A DNA stretch of 64,000 bases, taken from the NCBI RefSeq assembly GCF_003318255.1, contig NZ_QOCF01000007.1, positions 62,001 to 126,000 of the forward strand, read 5' to 3'. Numbering within the stretch: position 1 is the first letter of the stretch; each line of letters starts with the position of its first letter. Positions 9,206 to 17,102 of this stretch are shown one piece after another. Origin of the DNA: Ruegeria sp. A3M17 (GTDB lineage Bacteria; Pseudomonadota; Alphaproteobacteria; Rhodobacterales; Rhodobacteraceae). A program made the translations under genes and the position numbers. The notes below the pieces were generated by a model. It searched no databases. It had not been told where the DNA came from and worked only from the letters and a program-made list of their open reading frames with translations.

Positions 9206-10359
9206 CCTTACCCAGAACCATGGAAATTTTGGCCGACCTGATTGCTTTTGAGACGGTGTCTGCGGACTCGAATCTGGAAGTGATCAGCTACCTGACCGAA
9301 CGGCTCGAGGCATTGGGCGCACGGTGTATCGTTACGCGGGACAAGACCGGGGCAAAGGCCAATGTGTTTGCCACTATGGGGCCTGATCAACCCGGCGGCA
9401 TCCTTTTGTCCGGCCATACGGATGTTGTGCCAGTGGCAGATCAGGACTGGACAACTGATCCGTTTCAGATGGCCGAGACCGACGGCAAACTCTACGGTCG
9501 TGGCACATGCGACATGAAGGGCTTCATCGCTGCGGCGGTAGCTTTCGGTGAGACGCTGGATGCGGGCAAGCTGAGCCAACCGCTGCACTTTGCGTTTACC
9601 TACGACGAGGAAGTCGGCTGCCTTGGTGCGCAAACTCTGGTCGACGACCTGTCTGAACGCGGCATCGTTCCGGACATCGCGATTATCGGCGAACCGACCG
9701 AGATGCGCGTGATTGAGGGGCACAAGGGCTGCTTTGAATATACGACCCGTTTTACCGGGTTAGAGGGACACAGCTCTGCCCCCGATGACGGGGTGAACGC
9801 TGCGGAATATGCCGCGCGATATATCGGCAAACTGCTGGAGTTGCGCCATATCCTCAAGTCCCGCGCGCCCGCCGACAGCCGGTTTGAGCCGCCCTGGACC
9901 ACCGTCAATATCGGCCAAATCTCTGGGGGCGTTGCCCATAACGTCATAGCCAGCAAGGCTGAGGTTTTGTGGGAGATGCGACCCGTGCAGGCAAGTGACG
10001 CCGACCTCGTCAAAAAGACCCTTGCGGACTACGTGGAGCATTCCTTGTTACCGGAGATGCAAGCAGTCCACAGCGACCCGAGCATCACGCAAGAGGCCAT
10101 CGCCGAGGTCGAAGGCCTTGAACCGATGGAAGAAAACGCGGCCCGTGATCTGGTGGCCGAACTGACCGGCGCGAATGGCACTGGCGTTGTCGCCTTTGCG
10201 ACCGAAGCGGGCTTGTTCCAGAAACTGGGCGTTCACGCAATTGTCTGCGGGCCGGGTTCAATCGCACAGGCCCACAAGGCAAACGAGTTCCTTGAAATCG
10301 AACAGCTGGACCTGTGCTGCAGAATGCTGACCCGATTGGGTCAGCGCCTGACCCGTTAA
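9202..10359 (+). CDS. argE: Acetylornithine deacetylase-type M20 amidohydrolase
   Basis: This 385-residue M20 zinc peptidase has metal-site motifs LSGHTDVVP (about residue 68), GRGTCDMKG (about 100), the catalytic glutamates in TYDEEVGCLG (about 134), and GEPTEMRVIEGHKG typical of ArgE. The start at 9202 is chosen because it forms an ATGA overlap with the doeA stop; a longer in-frame start would overlap doeA by 43 bases. ArgE normally removes acetate from N2-acetylornithine. The coupled ectoine-hydrolase-like gene would release N-acetyl-diaminobutyrate, one methylene shorter, so this enzyme may replace DoeB here. That substrate is inference. Its stop overlaps that of the convergent DUF1989 gene. 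Confidence 0.85.
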   Translation: MTLPRTMEILADLIAFETVSADSNLEVISYLTERLEALGARCIVTRDKTGAKANVFATMGPDQPGGILLSGHTDVVPVADQDWTTDPFQMAETDGKLYGRGTCDMKGFIAAAVAFGETLDAGKLSQPLHFAFTYDEEVGCLGAQTLVDDLSERGIVPDIAIIGEPTEMRVIEGHKGCFEYTTRFTGLEGHSSAPDDGVNAAEYAARYIGKLLELRHILKSRAPADSRFEPPWTTVNIGQISGGVAHNVIASKAEVLWEMRPVQASDADLVKKTLADYVEHSLLPEMQAVHSDPSITQEAIAEVEGLEPMEENAARDLVAELTGANGTGVVAFATEAGLFQKLGVHAIVCGPGSIAQAHKANEFLEIEQLDLCCRMLTRLGQRLTR

Positions 10360-11222
10360 CCGGTTCCGTGCGTCCGGTCGTATTTTGATCGACCCGGTTG
10401 GACATGCGCCGCGCGTGCTTCCTCGCCGGGATCGTAGACTTCCATCAACAGCGGATGGCAGGCAGCGGCATCCGAAGAATGTTCCGACGAACAATCCCCG
10501 CCGGGGCAAGCAGACAGGCCGACGATCAGGTCAATCTCGGCATAGAACTCGAGATAATCGCCGGGTCGCACCGGGCTGGCCTTCATGAAGTACTGGCCGG
10601 TATCGCGGGTAAATCCGGTGCACATGAACACGTTCAGCACGTCATGCACCAGCATCTCGGCCTCGTGCAGTGGCAGGTCGCAATGGTTGGCCAGCGCGCG
10701 GGTCAGGTTCGAATGACAGCAATAGTGATAGTCATCCCCCGAAAGCAAGCGCCCGGTATACGGATCACACCGCGTGCCGATCACATCGTGGACCGAGCCG
10801 CCAAAGGCATCGAACCCGTACCAATCCAGCGTATCGGCAACGATGGTTGCCATCGGACGCATATTAGGAAAGCTCGACCACATCCGGTCGCCGGTCGACA
10901 AATGCGTGCCATGAAGCGCTCGGGTTTTGCCGGAATAGAACCGCTCGGTCAGGTCATGCTTATTCCACATGTTCAGGTCGCCAACCTGAGGACCGTCGAC
11001 CGAAACCACCCTGACAAAAGCGCCAGCCGGAACATCAATGCATGCCGCATCGCGTGGCGCCGCAGTGGCCTCGGCCACCTTTACCGCACCCTCGCGCAGT
11101 TTGCCCAAACCAATCATATCAGGCTGCTGCAACGCGTCTGGCGGATAGCAAATTACTGGGGCAATGGCCTTGCGGTCGGCGGCATCGGCCGGTGATGGGA
11201 AGTTTGGTTTCGTCAGTTTCAT
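10356..11222 (-). CDS. DUF1989 (urea carboxylase-associated) family protein
   Basis: This 288-residue protein belongs to the DUF1989 family, whose members often lie beside urea carboxylase genes and are called urea-amidolyase-associated proteins. Family marks include GDLNMWNKHD (about residue 81), TLDWYGFDAFGGSVHD (about 131), the Cys/His-rich HYCCHSNL (about 167), and DVLNVFMCTGFTRDTG. The reaction is not known. It lies 43 bases after the aldehyde dehydrogenase gene, with its own GAGGAG ribosome site, so it is probably the last gene of the six-gene monooxygenase operon. The final 40 residues are charged and less family-like. Confidence 0.82.
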   Translation of the reverse strand: MKLTKPNFPSPADAADRKAIAPVICYPPDALQQPDMIGLGKLREGAVKVAEATAAPRDAACIDVPAGAFVRVVSVDGPQVGDLNMWNKHDLTERFYSGKTRALHGTHLSTGDRMWSSFPNMRPMATIVADTLDWYGFDAFGGSVHDVIGTRCDPYTGRLLSGDDYHYCCHSNLTRALANHCDLPLHEAEMLVHDVLNVFMCTGFTRDTGQYFMKASPVRPGDYLEFYAEIDLIVGLSACPGGDCSSEHSSDAAACHPLLMEVYDPGEEARAAHVQPGRSKYDRTHGTG

Positions 11223-11265
11223 GCGCTCCTCACTTCCCTGCGGAAATCCCTGCCTTTCCGAATCC

Positions 11266-12744
11266 TTAGCGCATTATGAAAGGGTTCGCCATCGGCTCTT
11301 GCGCGGTGCTGATCCAGGTTGTCTTGGTTCTGGTGTAATCCAGTATCGCCTCAACCCCGGCCTCGCGACCATAGCCCGACTGGTTGAACCCGCCGAACGG
11401 CGCAATGGGTGAGATCGCGCGATAGGTGTTCACCCAGCAGATACCGGCCCTGATCCGCTTCGACACACGGTGTGCGCGCGCAAGGTTCTGCGTGAACACG
11501 CCCGACCCCAACCCGTAAGGGGTGCTGTTTGCCAGCGCGATAGCCTCTTCTTCGGTATCGAACGGCAGCAAGGACATCACCGGCCCGAACATTTCGATTT
11601 TCAACGTTTCGGTTTCGGGGGACGCGCATTCGACCAAAGTGGGGTTCATATAGTTTCCGGGACGGTCGGCAGCTTTTCCCCCGAAGTGGATCGTCGCACC
11701 CTGCCCTCGAGCCTTGCCCAGTGTGTCTTCAATTTTGTGCACTTGCGCCGCGGTACACAGCGGACCGACATGCGTTTCCGGCTGCAAAGGATCACCCAAA
11801 CGGATGGCGCTGGCTTTTTCGGCGATCCGCTCGACCAGAGGCCCAAGGATTGACCGATGCACCAGTCCGCGCGTACCCGCCACACAACTTTGGCCGGATG
11901 CTCCGAAATTACCCGCGATCAGGCCGTTTGCGGCACCGTCCAAATCGGCGTCGTCAAACACGAGGATCGGGGATTTCCCACCCAGCTCCAATGACGTGAC
12001 CGCAAAGTTCTCAGCCGAGTTTCGCACCACATGACGGGCGGTCTCAGGCCCGCCGGTAAAGGCAATTCGGTCGACATCCGGGTGGCGGGTCAGTGGGATC
12101 GCGCAGTTTTCGGCGTCACCGGTGATGACCGACACAACACCGGGCGGGAACCCGGCCTGTTCGATCAGCTTGGCGAACTCCAGCATCGGCGCTGGTGCGA
12201 TTTCTGATGCCTTCAGCACGACGGAACACCCTGCAGCCAACGCCGGCCCCAGCTTGGTCGCAGTCAGGAACATCTGCGCATTCCACGGCACGATCGCGGC
12301 CACGACGCCAATCGGTTCTCGTGAGGTAAAGACATGCATGTCCGGCTTGTCGATAGGCAGGACCGTGCCTTCGACCTTGTCTGCCAGACCCGCGTAGTAG
12401 CGGTAGTAATCGGCAACATATCCGGTTTGTGCCGAGGTTTCCGCCAACAGCTTTCCGCTGTCGGTTGTCTCCAGCTCACCCAGACGCGCGGCGTTTTCTG
12501 CCACCAGATCAGCAAGGCGGTACAGCAGCTTACCCCGCTGGGTCTGTGTCATATCCCGCCATTCCGGGTCATCCAGACCCCGTTTGGCAGCGGCGATGGC
12601 GCGCTCAACATCTACGGGCGAGGCGCACGCGAATGTGGCCCACCCCTGACCTGTCGCCGGGTTTTCCGAGGTCATCACCTGCGAGGCTGATCCTTCGGTC
12701 CAGGCGCCGTCAATGAACAGCTGAAAATGCGGTAGGTTTCCCAT
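11266..12744 (-). CDS. NAD(P)-dependent aldehyde dehydrogenase
   Basis: This is an aldehyde dehydrogenase of the betaine-aldehyde/lactaldehyde type, 492 residues. It has the cofactor region PWNAQMFLTATKLGPALAAG (about 150-170), the active-site glutamate in LELGGKSP (about 258), and the nucleophilic cysteine in GQSCVAGTR (about 292). The ATG at 12744 follows a GAGGA site; a GTG at 12756 overlapping the upstream stop is the alternative start. It follows the luciferase-like monooxygenase gene with near overlap, so it probably oxidises an aldehyde produced by that oxygenation pathway. The natural substrate is unknown. Confidence 0.88.
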   Translation of the reverse strand: MGNLPHFQLFIDGAWTEGSASQVMTSENPATGQGWATFACASPVDVERAIAAAKRGLDDPEWRDMTQTQRGKLLYRLADLVAENAARLGELETTDSGKLLAETSAQTGYVADYYRYYAGLADKVEGTVLPIDKPDMHVFTSREPIGVVAAIVPWNAQMFLTATKLGPALAAGCSVVLKASEIAPAPMLEFAKLIEQAGFPPGVVSVITGDAENCAIPLTRHPDVDRIAFTGGPETARHVVRNSAENFAVTSLELGGKSPILVFDDADLDGAANGLIAGNFGASGQSCVAGTRGLVHRSILGPLVERIAEKASAIRLGDPLQPETHVGPLCTAAQVHKIEDTLGKARGQGATIHFGGKAADRPGNYMNPTLVECASPETETLKIEMFGPVMSLLPFDTEEEAIALANSTPYGLGSGVFTQNLARAHRVSKRIRAGICWVNTYRAISPIAPFGGFNQSGYGREAGVEAILDYTRTKTTWISTAQEPMANPFIMR

Positions 12745-12752
12745 GGTGGTCC

Positions 12753-13787
12753 TCACTGAAATGCCGGCATCACGTCGTTGATGAATCGCGCCAAAGAGGC
12801 GCGCTTGCGTTCGTTGGTCATGCCGCTGTCGACCCAGAACGAAAACTCGTCATAGCCCAGATCTTCATAGCGCTTAATCCGGTCGATTACCTGTTGCGCG
12901 GTCCCAACTGTCAGATCACGGCCCAGTTTCTCGCTGGTATACATCGGGTTTGCGTCCATCTCGGATTCGGTAATCGGCTTGATCAAGCCCTGTTCAACTG
13001 GCCGTTTGTTCATGAACCATGCACCAAAGTAATTGTAGTAACGGCGCAGATTTTGCACGCCCTGCGCAACATCCTCGTCATCTTTGCCGACATAGGTGTG
13101 GTGCAACAGCATGATCTTGGGGCGCGGCCCCGCGTAGCTGTCACAGGCATCGTTGAACCGCCCCATCAGGGTCTCGATCTCTTCCATGCCCTGCCACAGC
13201 GGGGTGACCTGAATGTTGAATCCGTTGTGAACGCCGAATTCGTGGCTGTTTGGATCCCGCGCGGCGATCCAGATTGGAGGCCCGCCATCCTGATAAGGTT
13301 TCGGCGCCGAAGTTGCCGCCGGAAACGCATAGAACTCGCCTTCATGGGCGCAGTCACCTTGCCAGATCTGCGGCAACAGCGGTGTGGATTCGCGCATGCG
13401 CTGCCCCGCTTCCCAAGCGTCCATTCCCGGCATCAGGCGTTCATATTCATAGGAATACGCACCGCGCGCGATTCCTAACTCGATACGCCCTTTTGTCATC
13501 TGATCCGCTGCGGCGGCCTCACCGGCCAGTTTGATGGGATGCCAAAACGGCGCAATTACCGTTCCGGTCCCCAACCGCACATTGCGCGTGTGATGTGCCA
13601 GATCGACAAGCGACAGAAACGGGTTGGGGGCAATGGTGAATTCCATCCCGTGATGTTCACCTGTCCAAACCGCCCGCATGCCCCCGTCATCGGCCATCTT
13701 CACCAGGCTCACAAATTCATCATACAGTACATCGTGAGGCTGATCTGGGGTCAGACGTTCCACGTGAGCAAACAGTGAAAACTCCAT
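12753..13787 (-). CDS. Luciferase-like (LLM) flavin-dependent monooxygenase
   Basis: This 344-residue protein is a bacterial-luciferase-type monooxygenase, which uses reduced FMN and oxygen supplied by a separate reductase. Family marks are WTGEHHGMEF (about residue 42), LGTGTVIAPFWHPI (about 73), GRIELGIARGAYSYEY (about 103) and a C-terminal GTAQQVIDRI segment. The ATG at 13787 has AAGGAG eight bases upstream and shares TGATG with the reductase stop. The directly preceding flavin reductase makes a two-component oxygenase very likely. It does not look like RutA, LadA or SsuD in context, so the substrate is open. Confidence 0.87.
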   Translation of the reverse strand: MEFSLFAHVERLTPDQPHDVLYDEFVSLVKMADDGGMRAVWTGEHHGMEFTIAPNPFLSLVDLAHHTRNVRLGTGTVIAPFWHPIKLAGEAAAADQMTKGRIELGIARGAYSYEYERLMPGMDAWEAGQRMRESTPLLPQIWQGDCAHEGEFYAFPAATSAPKPYQDGGPPIWIAARDPNSHEFGVHNGFNIQVTPLWQGMEEIETLMGRFNDACDSYAGPRPKIMLLHHTYVGKDDEDVAQGVQNLRRYYNYFGAWFMNKRPVEQGLIKPITESEMDANPMYTSEKLGRDLTVGTAQQVIDRIKRYEDLGYDEFSFWVDSGMTNERKRASLARFINDVMPAFQ

Positions 13788-14707
13788 CAAATGGCTCCTT
13801 TACCGAAACTGTGAATTTCGCCGCGCTCGGCATCACCGAGATACAGCCCGAAAACGCCTTCGCGGGCTTCAAGGGCGTAGCGGGTCATCATGTGGTGCAA
13901 ACTTTTGCTGGCATAGGTCAGATCGGCCAGATCCCCGATATCTACCCATTCAGCATTGTCCGTCTGGGCGGTCTGACGGCAGGACGCCAGAAAGAACGTA
14001 TAGTGCAGGTTCGTTTCGGCATCGTTGAACGAAGAATAGACCTGTTCGATCTGCGCCTGAATGCCCCGATCAGAAAGACCCTGTGCCAACCTGTTACGTT
14101 GCCCCCCGGGTTCTGCACCGGCGATTTGAACCGGGCGAAATGCGCCGTCGTGCCGCTCCAGAAGAACTTTTCCATTCGCCGCGACAATCGCGCCGCAGAT
14201 TGTTGGAACCTGCGCGTCCATCTCACGCTCAAGTCCAAGACTGAAGTACGACCCGTTCACGTAACCCAAACCGTTTCCGCCGATATGGGTGAACTCTGTG
14301 ACACGGCCAATCAAAACCGTGTGGTCGCCTGCGGGCAGCGCCTGATGCGTTTCACAACTGAACTGCGCCAGCGCTCCGTCGATCAGTGGCAAGCCATTGG
14401 CTCCGTCGCGATGCGCCACCCGACCAAATCGGTCGCCCTTGAAACTTGCAAAAGTGTTGGAGACGCCCTGCTGCCCATCTGCCAGAACATTCACCGCAAA
14501 ATGTGTGCATCCGGCAAAGGTATCGTGGCTGGATAGAAACTTGCCGGGACACACCAACAACAAAGGCGGATCAAGCGACACGGACGTGAAGGAATTTGCC
14601 GTGAACCCGACCGGGTTTCCGGAGGCGTCGCGGGTCGTCACAACCGTTACACCGGTCATGAAGTTGCCGAATGCATCACGCAGGGCGCGGGTGTCAATCT
14701 CGGTCAT
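13787..14707 (-). CDS. Flavin reductase with C-terminal degenerate Nudix-like domain
   Basis: Residues 1-165 form an HpaC/RutF-type flavin reductase (FMTGVTVVTTRDASGNPVGF, FTSVSLDPPLLLVC, HFAVNVLADGQ). Residues 170-306 look like a second, Nudix-like domain: a strand GAIVAANGKVLLER, a broken Nudix-box region around GAEPGGQRNRLAQGL without the REXXEE core, and a tail ending GLYLGDAERGEIHSF. The usual reductase has only about 170 residues. The ATG at 14707 has GGAGG eight bases upstream and forms ATGA with the hydrolase stop. It presumably feeds reduced FMN to the adjacent monooxygenase. The role of the second domain is unknown; loss of the box suggests it is not a hydrolase. Confidence 0.85.
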   Translation of the reverse strand: MTEIDTRALRDAFGNFMTGVTVVTTRDASGNPVGFTANSFTSVSLDPPLLLVCPGKFLSSHDTFAGCTHFAVNVLADGQQGVSNTFASFKGDRFGRVAHRDGANGLPLIDGALAQFSCETHQALPAGDHTVLIGRVTEFTHIGGNGLGYVNGSYFSLGLEREMDAQVPTICGAIVAANGKVLLERHDGAFRPVQIAGAEPGGQRNRLAQGLSDRGIQAQIEQVYSSFNDAETNLHYTFFLASCRQTAQTDNAEWVDIGDLADLTYASKSLHHMMTRYALEAREGVFGLYLGDAERGEIHSFGKGAI

Positions 14708-15483
14708 GGCAGGCACCTCCGAACGAACTCAAGCAATTTGGCGTTTACGTCAGCCGGGTGCATCATGGGCATCATGTGGGCGGCATTTGGGATTATCTCT
14801 ACCCGCCCATTTGTCACCTGCTGCGCCATGCCCTGCGACATGCCCGGTGTGGAATTCGGCTCGTCCGCGCCCGTCATAAACAGCGCCGGGCATTTGATTT
14901 GCCTCAGTTGTGCGTCAGTCGGCCCATCGCTTTCGGCAAAGACGGTATAGGCCGCTTTGTATGCGCCCGGGTCGACATCTTTCAGCCAACGCGAACAGGC
15001 TTCGCCTTCTTTTGAAACCTGATCGCCGAACCAACGCTGCAAGGTCACGGTGGGATCGTTCATGGCCGCAGCATCCAGTGCCGCCGCGCGGGTCGTGACA
15101 GCCGCACGCGCTTCGGGGGTCCGGCGGTAAATTGCGTTCAACGCGGCAACGCCTCTCACTTGATCATGACCCGATGCCGCAATGTTCAAAGCGATCAAAG
15201 CTCCCATGGAATGCCCAATCAGGCAGGCAGGCTCGGTCAATCGGGCCGCGATCGGGTTGGCGTATCCATCCAGCCCGATAGCACCTTGGAACGGGGTTTC
15301 TCCGTGCCCGGGCATATCCGGACACAGAACACGATGCCCGGCGGCAGACAGCGCATCGATCTGCGCGCCCCAGGCTTCGGCCCGCAAGCCAACGCCATGG
15401 AGCAGAACCACAAGCGGGCCTTCGCCTTCGTCTATCGCGGCGAGCCCGCCGATGTCAGACCGAGGCCGGGTTGTCCACGTCAT
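14704..15483 (-). CDS. Alpha/beta hydrolase
   Basis: This 259-residue alpha/beta hydrolase has the oxyanion motif LLHGVGLRAEAWG (about 28), PDMPGHGETPF (about 55), the nucleophile serine in IGHSMGALIA (about 91), the acid region FMTGADEPNSTPGMS (about 196) and the catalytic histidine in IPNAAHMMP (about 235). RutD and N-formylmaleamate deformylase belong to this wider family and act in heterocycle-degrading operons with oxygenases, but I cannot assign either. The ATG overlaps the end of the upstream PF06684-type gene by 29 bases. Confidence 0.85.
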   Translation of the reverse strand: MTWTTRPRSDIGGLAAIDEGEGPLVVLLHGVGLRAEAWGAQIDALSAAGHRVLCPDMPGHGETPFQGAIGLDGYANPIAARLTEPACLIGHSMGALIALNIAASGHDQVRGVAALNAIYRRTPEARAAVTTRAAALDAAAMNDPTVTLQRWFGDQVSKEGEACSRWLKDVDPGAYKAAYTVFAESDGPTDAQLRQIKCPALFMTGADEPNSTPGMSQGMAQQVTNGRVEIIPNAAHMMPMMHPADVNAKLLEFVRRCLP

Positions 15484-16054
15484 GGCCCAGATCCTTCAAG
15501 TCCTGATAACGGTCGCCGATACGATGATGCGGACGGCCCGAGGTTGCTCCACCCAAAACCACGACGATCTCATCCGCGCGCGGCGCGTCGGGGATGGCGA
15601 ATTGCAGCGTCAGATAGTGTGACCGACGGCCCGCATCATTCTTGTCCATCAGTGGCACCATGATCGGTGTGTTCGCCGGGCCCCGGGTGTTGGTGAATGA
15701 AAGATAGGATTTGGCGTCAACCGCCTGCCGGAAGATGTTCCCGAAATGCAGCGTGTGGATCAGGCCCGAGGCATGCTCAACCTCTCCGTCCAGCCCTACA
15801 ACCGCAGCCTTGCCATAAGCCTCAATCGCATCGCCGCTTCCGGCCAGCGCGATCATCCTGTCGGTCAGTTCTTGTCCCAAGATTGGACCATAGGCCAATA
15901 TTTCGGGCCGCAGATCTTCGACGAAACGCCCGGTCCAAGGGTTCGTGACAACCGCTGCCACGGCGAACATGCGCCACGGCCGTTCGGCCTTGCGATATCC
16001 TTCGATCAGAACTTCTTCGTCGAAGGTCACTATTTTACGAATTTCCGGCTGCAC
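15455..16054 (-). CDS. 'Amino acid synthesis' family protein (PF06684 type)
   Basis: This protein belongs to the family called amino acid synthesis (PF06684, formerly DUF1185), whose reaction is unknown despite the name. Recognisable parts are EIRKIVTFDEEVLIEGYRK near the start, TGRFVEDLRPEI, EAYGKAAVVGLDGEVEHASG in the middle and PRADEIVVVLGGATSGRPH near the end. I chose the GTG at 16054, with a GGGGGA site four bases upstream, because it gives 199 residues, the normal length. An ATG at 16141 would add 29 unrelated residues. It is the first gene of the monooxygenase operon and faces the divergent LysR gene. Confidence 0.78.
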   Translation of the reverse strand: MQPEIRKIVTFDEEVLIEGYRKAERPWRMFAVAAVVTNPWTGRFVEDLRPEILAYGPILGQELTDRMIALAGSGDAIEAYGKAAVVGLDGEVEHASGLIHTLHFGNIFRQAVDAKSYLSFTNTRGPANTPIMVPLMDKNDAGRRSHYLTLQFAIPDAPRADEIVVVLGGATSGRPHHRIGDRYQDLKDLGHDVDNPASV

Positions 16055-16161
16055 GATATCCCCCAATCTTGAGTACGAGAAATATCTTTGATTGGCTGGC
16101 ACTTTGACAAACGAAAGAAGTTGGGTCTTAGGTATTAACAAAGCTACTAGGTCGGTTGCAC

Positions 16162-17025
16162 ATGCCTAAAACACTACCACCCCTTACATGGTTCAGGTCG
16201 TTCGAGGCTGCGGCCCGAAGGCTGAGTTCAACCGCCGCGGCGGATGAAATCGGATTGACCCAATCCGCCGTGAGCCAGCAAATCAGGTCGCTGGAATCAC
16301 GTCTTGGCGTCGTCCTGTTTCATCGGCACCCCCGTGGTCTTTCCTTGACGGATGAAGGGCGAAAGCTGCTTCCGCAAGTCGAAGCAGCACTGCAATTGCT
16401 GCAATCCGCTGCCTCTCCGTATTTGGCAGAGGAACGGGCCAGACACGTCACTGTTGCGGCGTCGATCAGTATCATCGAATGGTTAATCTCTCCGGCTCTA
16501 CCGCGGTTCCGTGAGCAAAACCGAGATACGTCCATCCGCTTTGTCAGCACGATCTGGCCCGATGAATACTCGGCCCTGCGCGCCGAAGTCGAAATCCGGT
16601 TCGGGTCGGAAAAACAGGTTGGACGGGATGCAAAACCGTTACGACCAAATGACCTGATCGCGGTAAAAGCACCCGGCTTGGTTGGCGCTTTTCAGGACTT
16701 GCCGTTGATCGAGGCGGTGGGAACGTCGGACAACTGGTCCACCTGGGCGGAAGTCACCGGTCATAAAATCCATACCCCGGCCTATTATGTCGATTCATAC
16801 GGGCTCGCCTTGCAATTGGCGGCTTCCGGTAACGGCGTGGCCTTGGTGAATGCACTTATCGCCGATCACGCTCTGCAAACCGGACAGGTTGAGCGTGCTT
16901 TCGATGAGACAGCCCCGGCGGCCGAAGGGTACTTTCTGGCTGTGCAGCGCGCATCACCCGAGGTTGACGCCTTTGTATCATGGTTTTCACAATTGGTTCC
17001 CGGCTCGGCACACCAAAGGGTCTGA
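16162..17025 (+). CDS. LysR-family transcriptional regulator (GcvA-like)
   Basis: This regulator has an N-terminal winged HTH (LTWFRSFEAAARRLSSTAAA, LTQSAVSQQIRSLESRLG, LFHRHPRGLSLTDEG) and a type 2 periplasmic-fold effector domain of about 190 residues. The opening PPLTWFRSFEAAAR is typical of the GcvA group. The ATG at 16162 is used; a TTG six bases earlier is possible. It is divergent from the PF06684-type gene, with about 107 bases between starts, so it probably controls the monooxygenase operon and itself. The soxB gene follows 77 bases later on the same strand, so control of sox is also possible. Confidence 0.87.
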   Translation: MPKTLPPLTWFRSFEAAARRLSSTAAADEIGLTQSAVSQQIRSLESRLGVVLFHRHPRGLSLTDEGRKLLPQVEAALQLLQSAASPYLAEERARHVTVAASISIIEWLISPALPRFREQNRDTSIRFVSTIWPDEYSALRAEVEIRFGSEKQVGRDAKPLRPNDLIAVKAPGLVGAFQDLPLIEAVGTSDNWSTWAEVTGHKIHTPAYYVDSYGLALQLAASGNGVALVNALIADHALQTGQVERAFDETAPAAEGYFLAVQRASPEVDAFVSWFSQLVPGSAHQRV

Positions 17026-17102
17026 TTCAGACACACCAATGTCGCATCTGAGGATATCACTGAACAGGAAAATAGTGAATTCTGGCAAAAAAGGTCCGAT
17101 TC

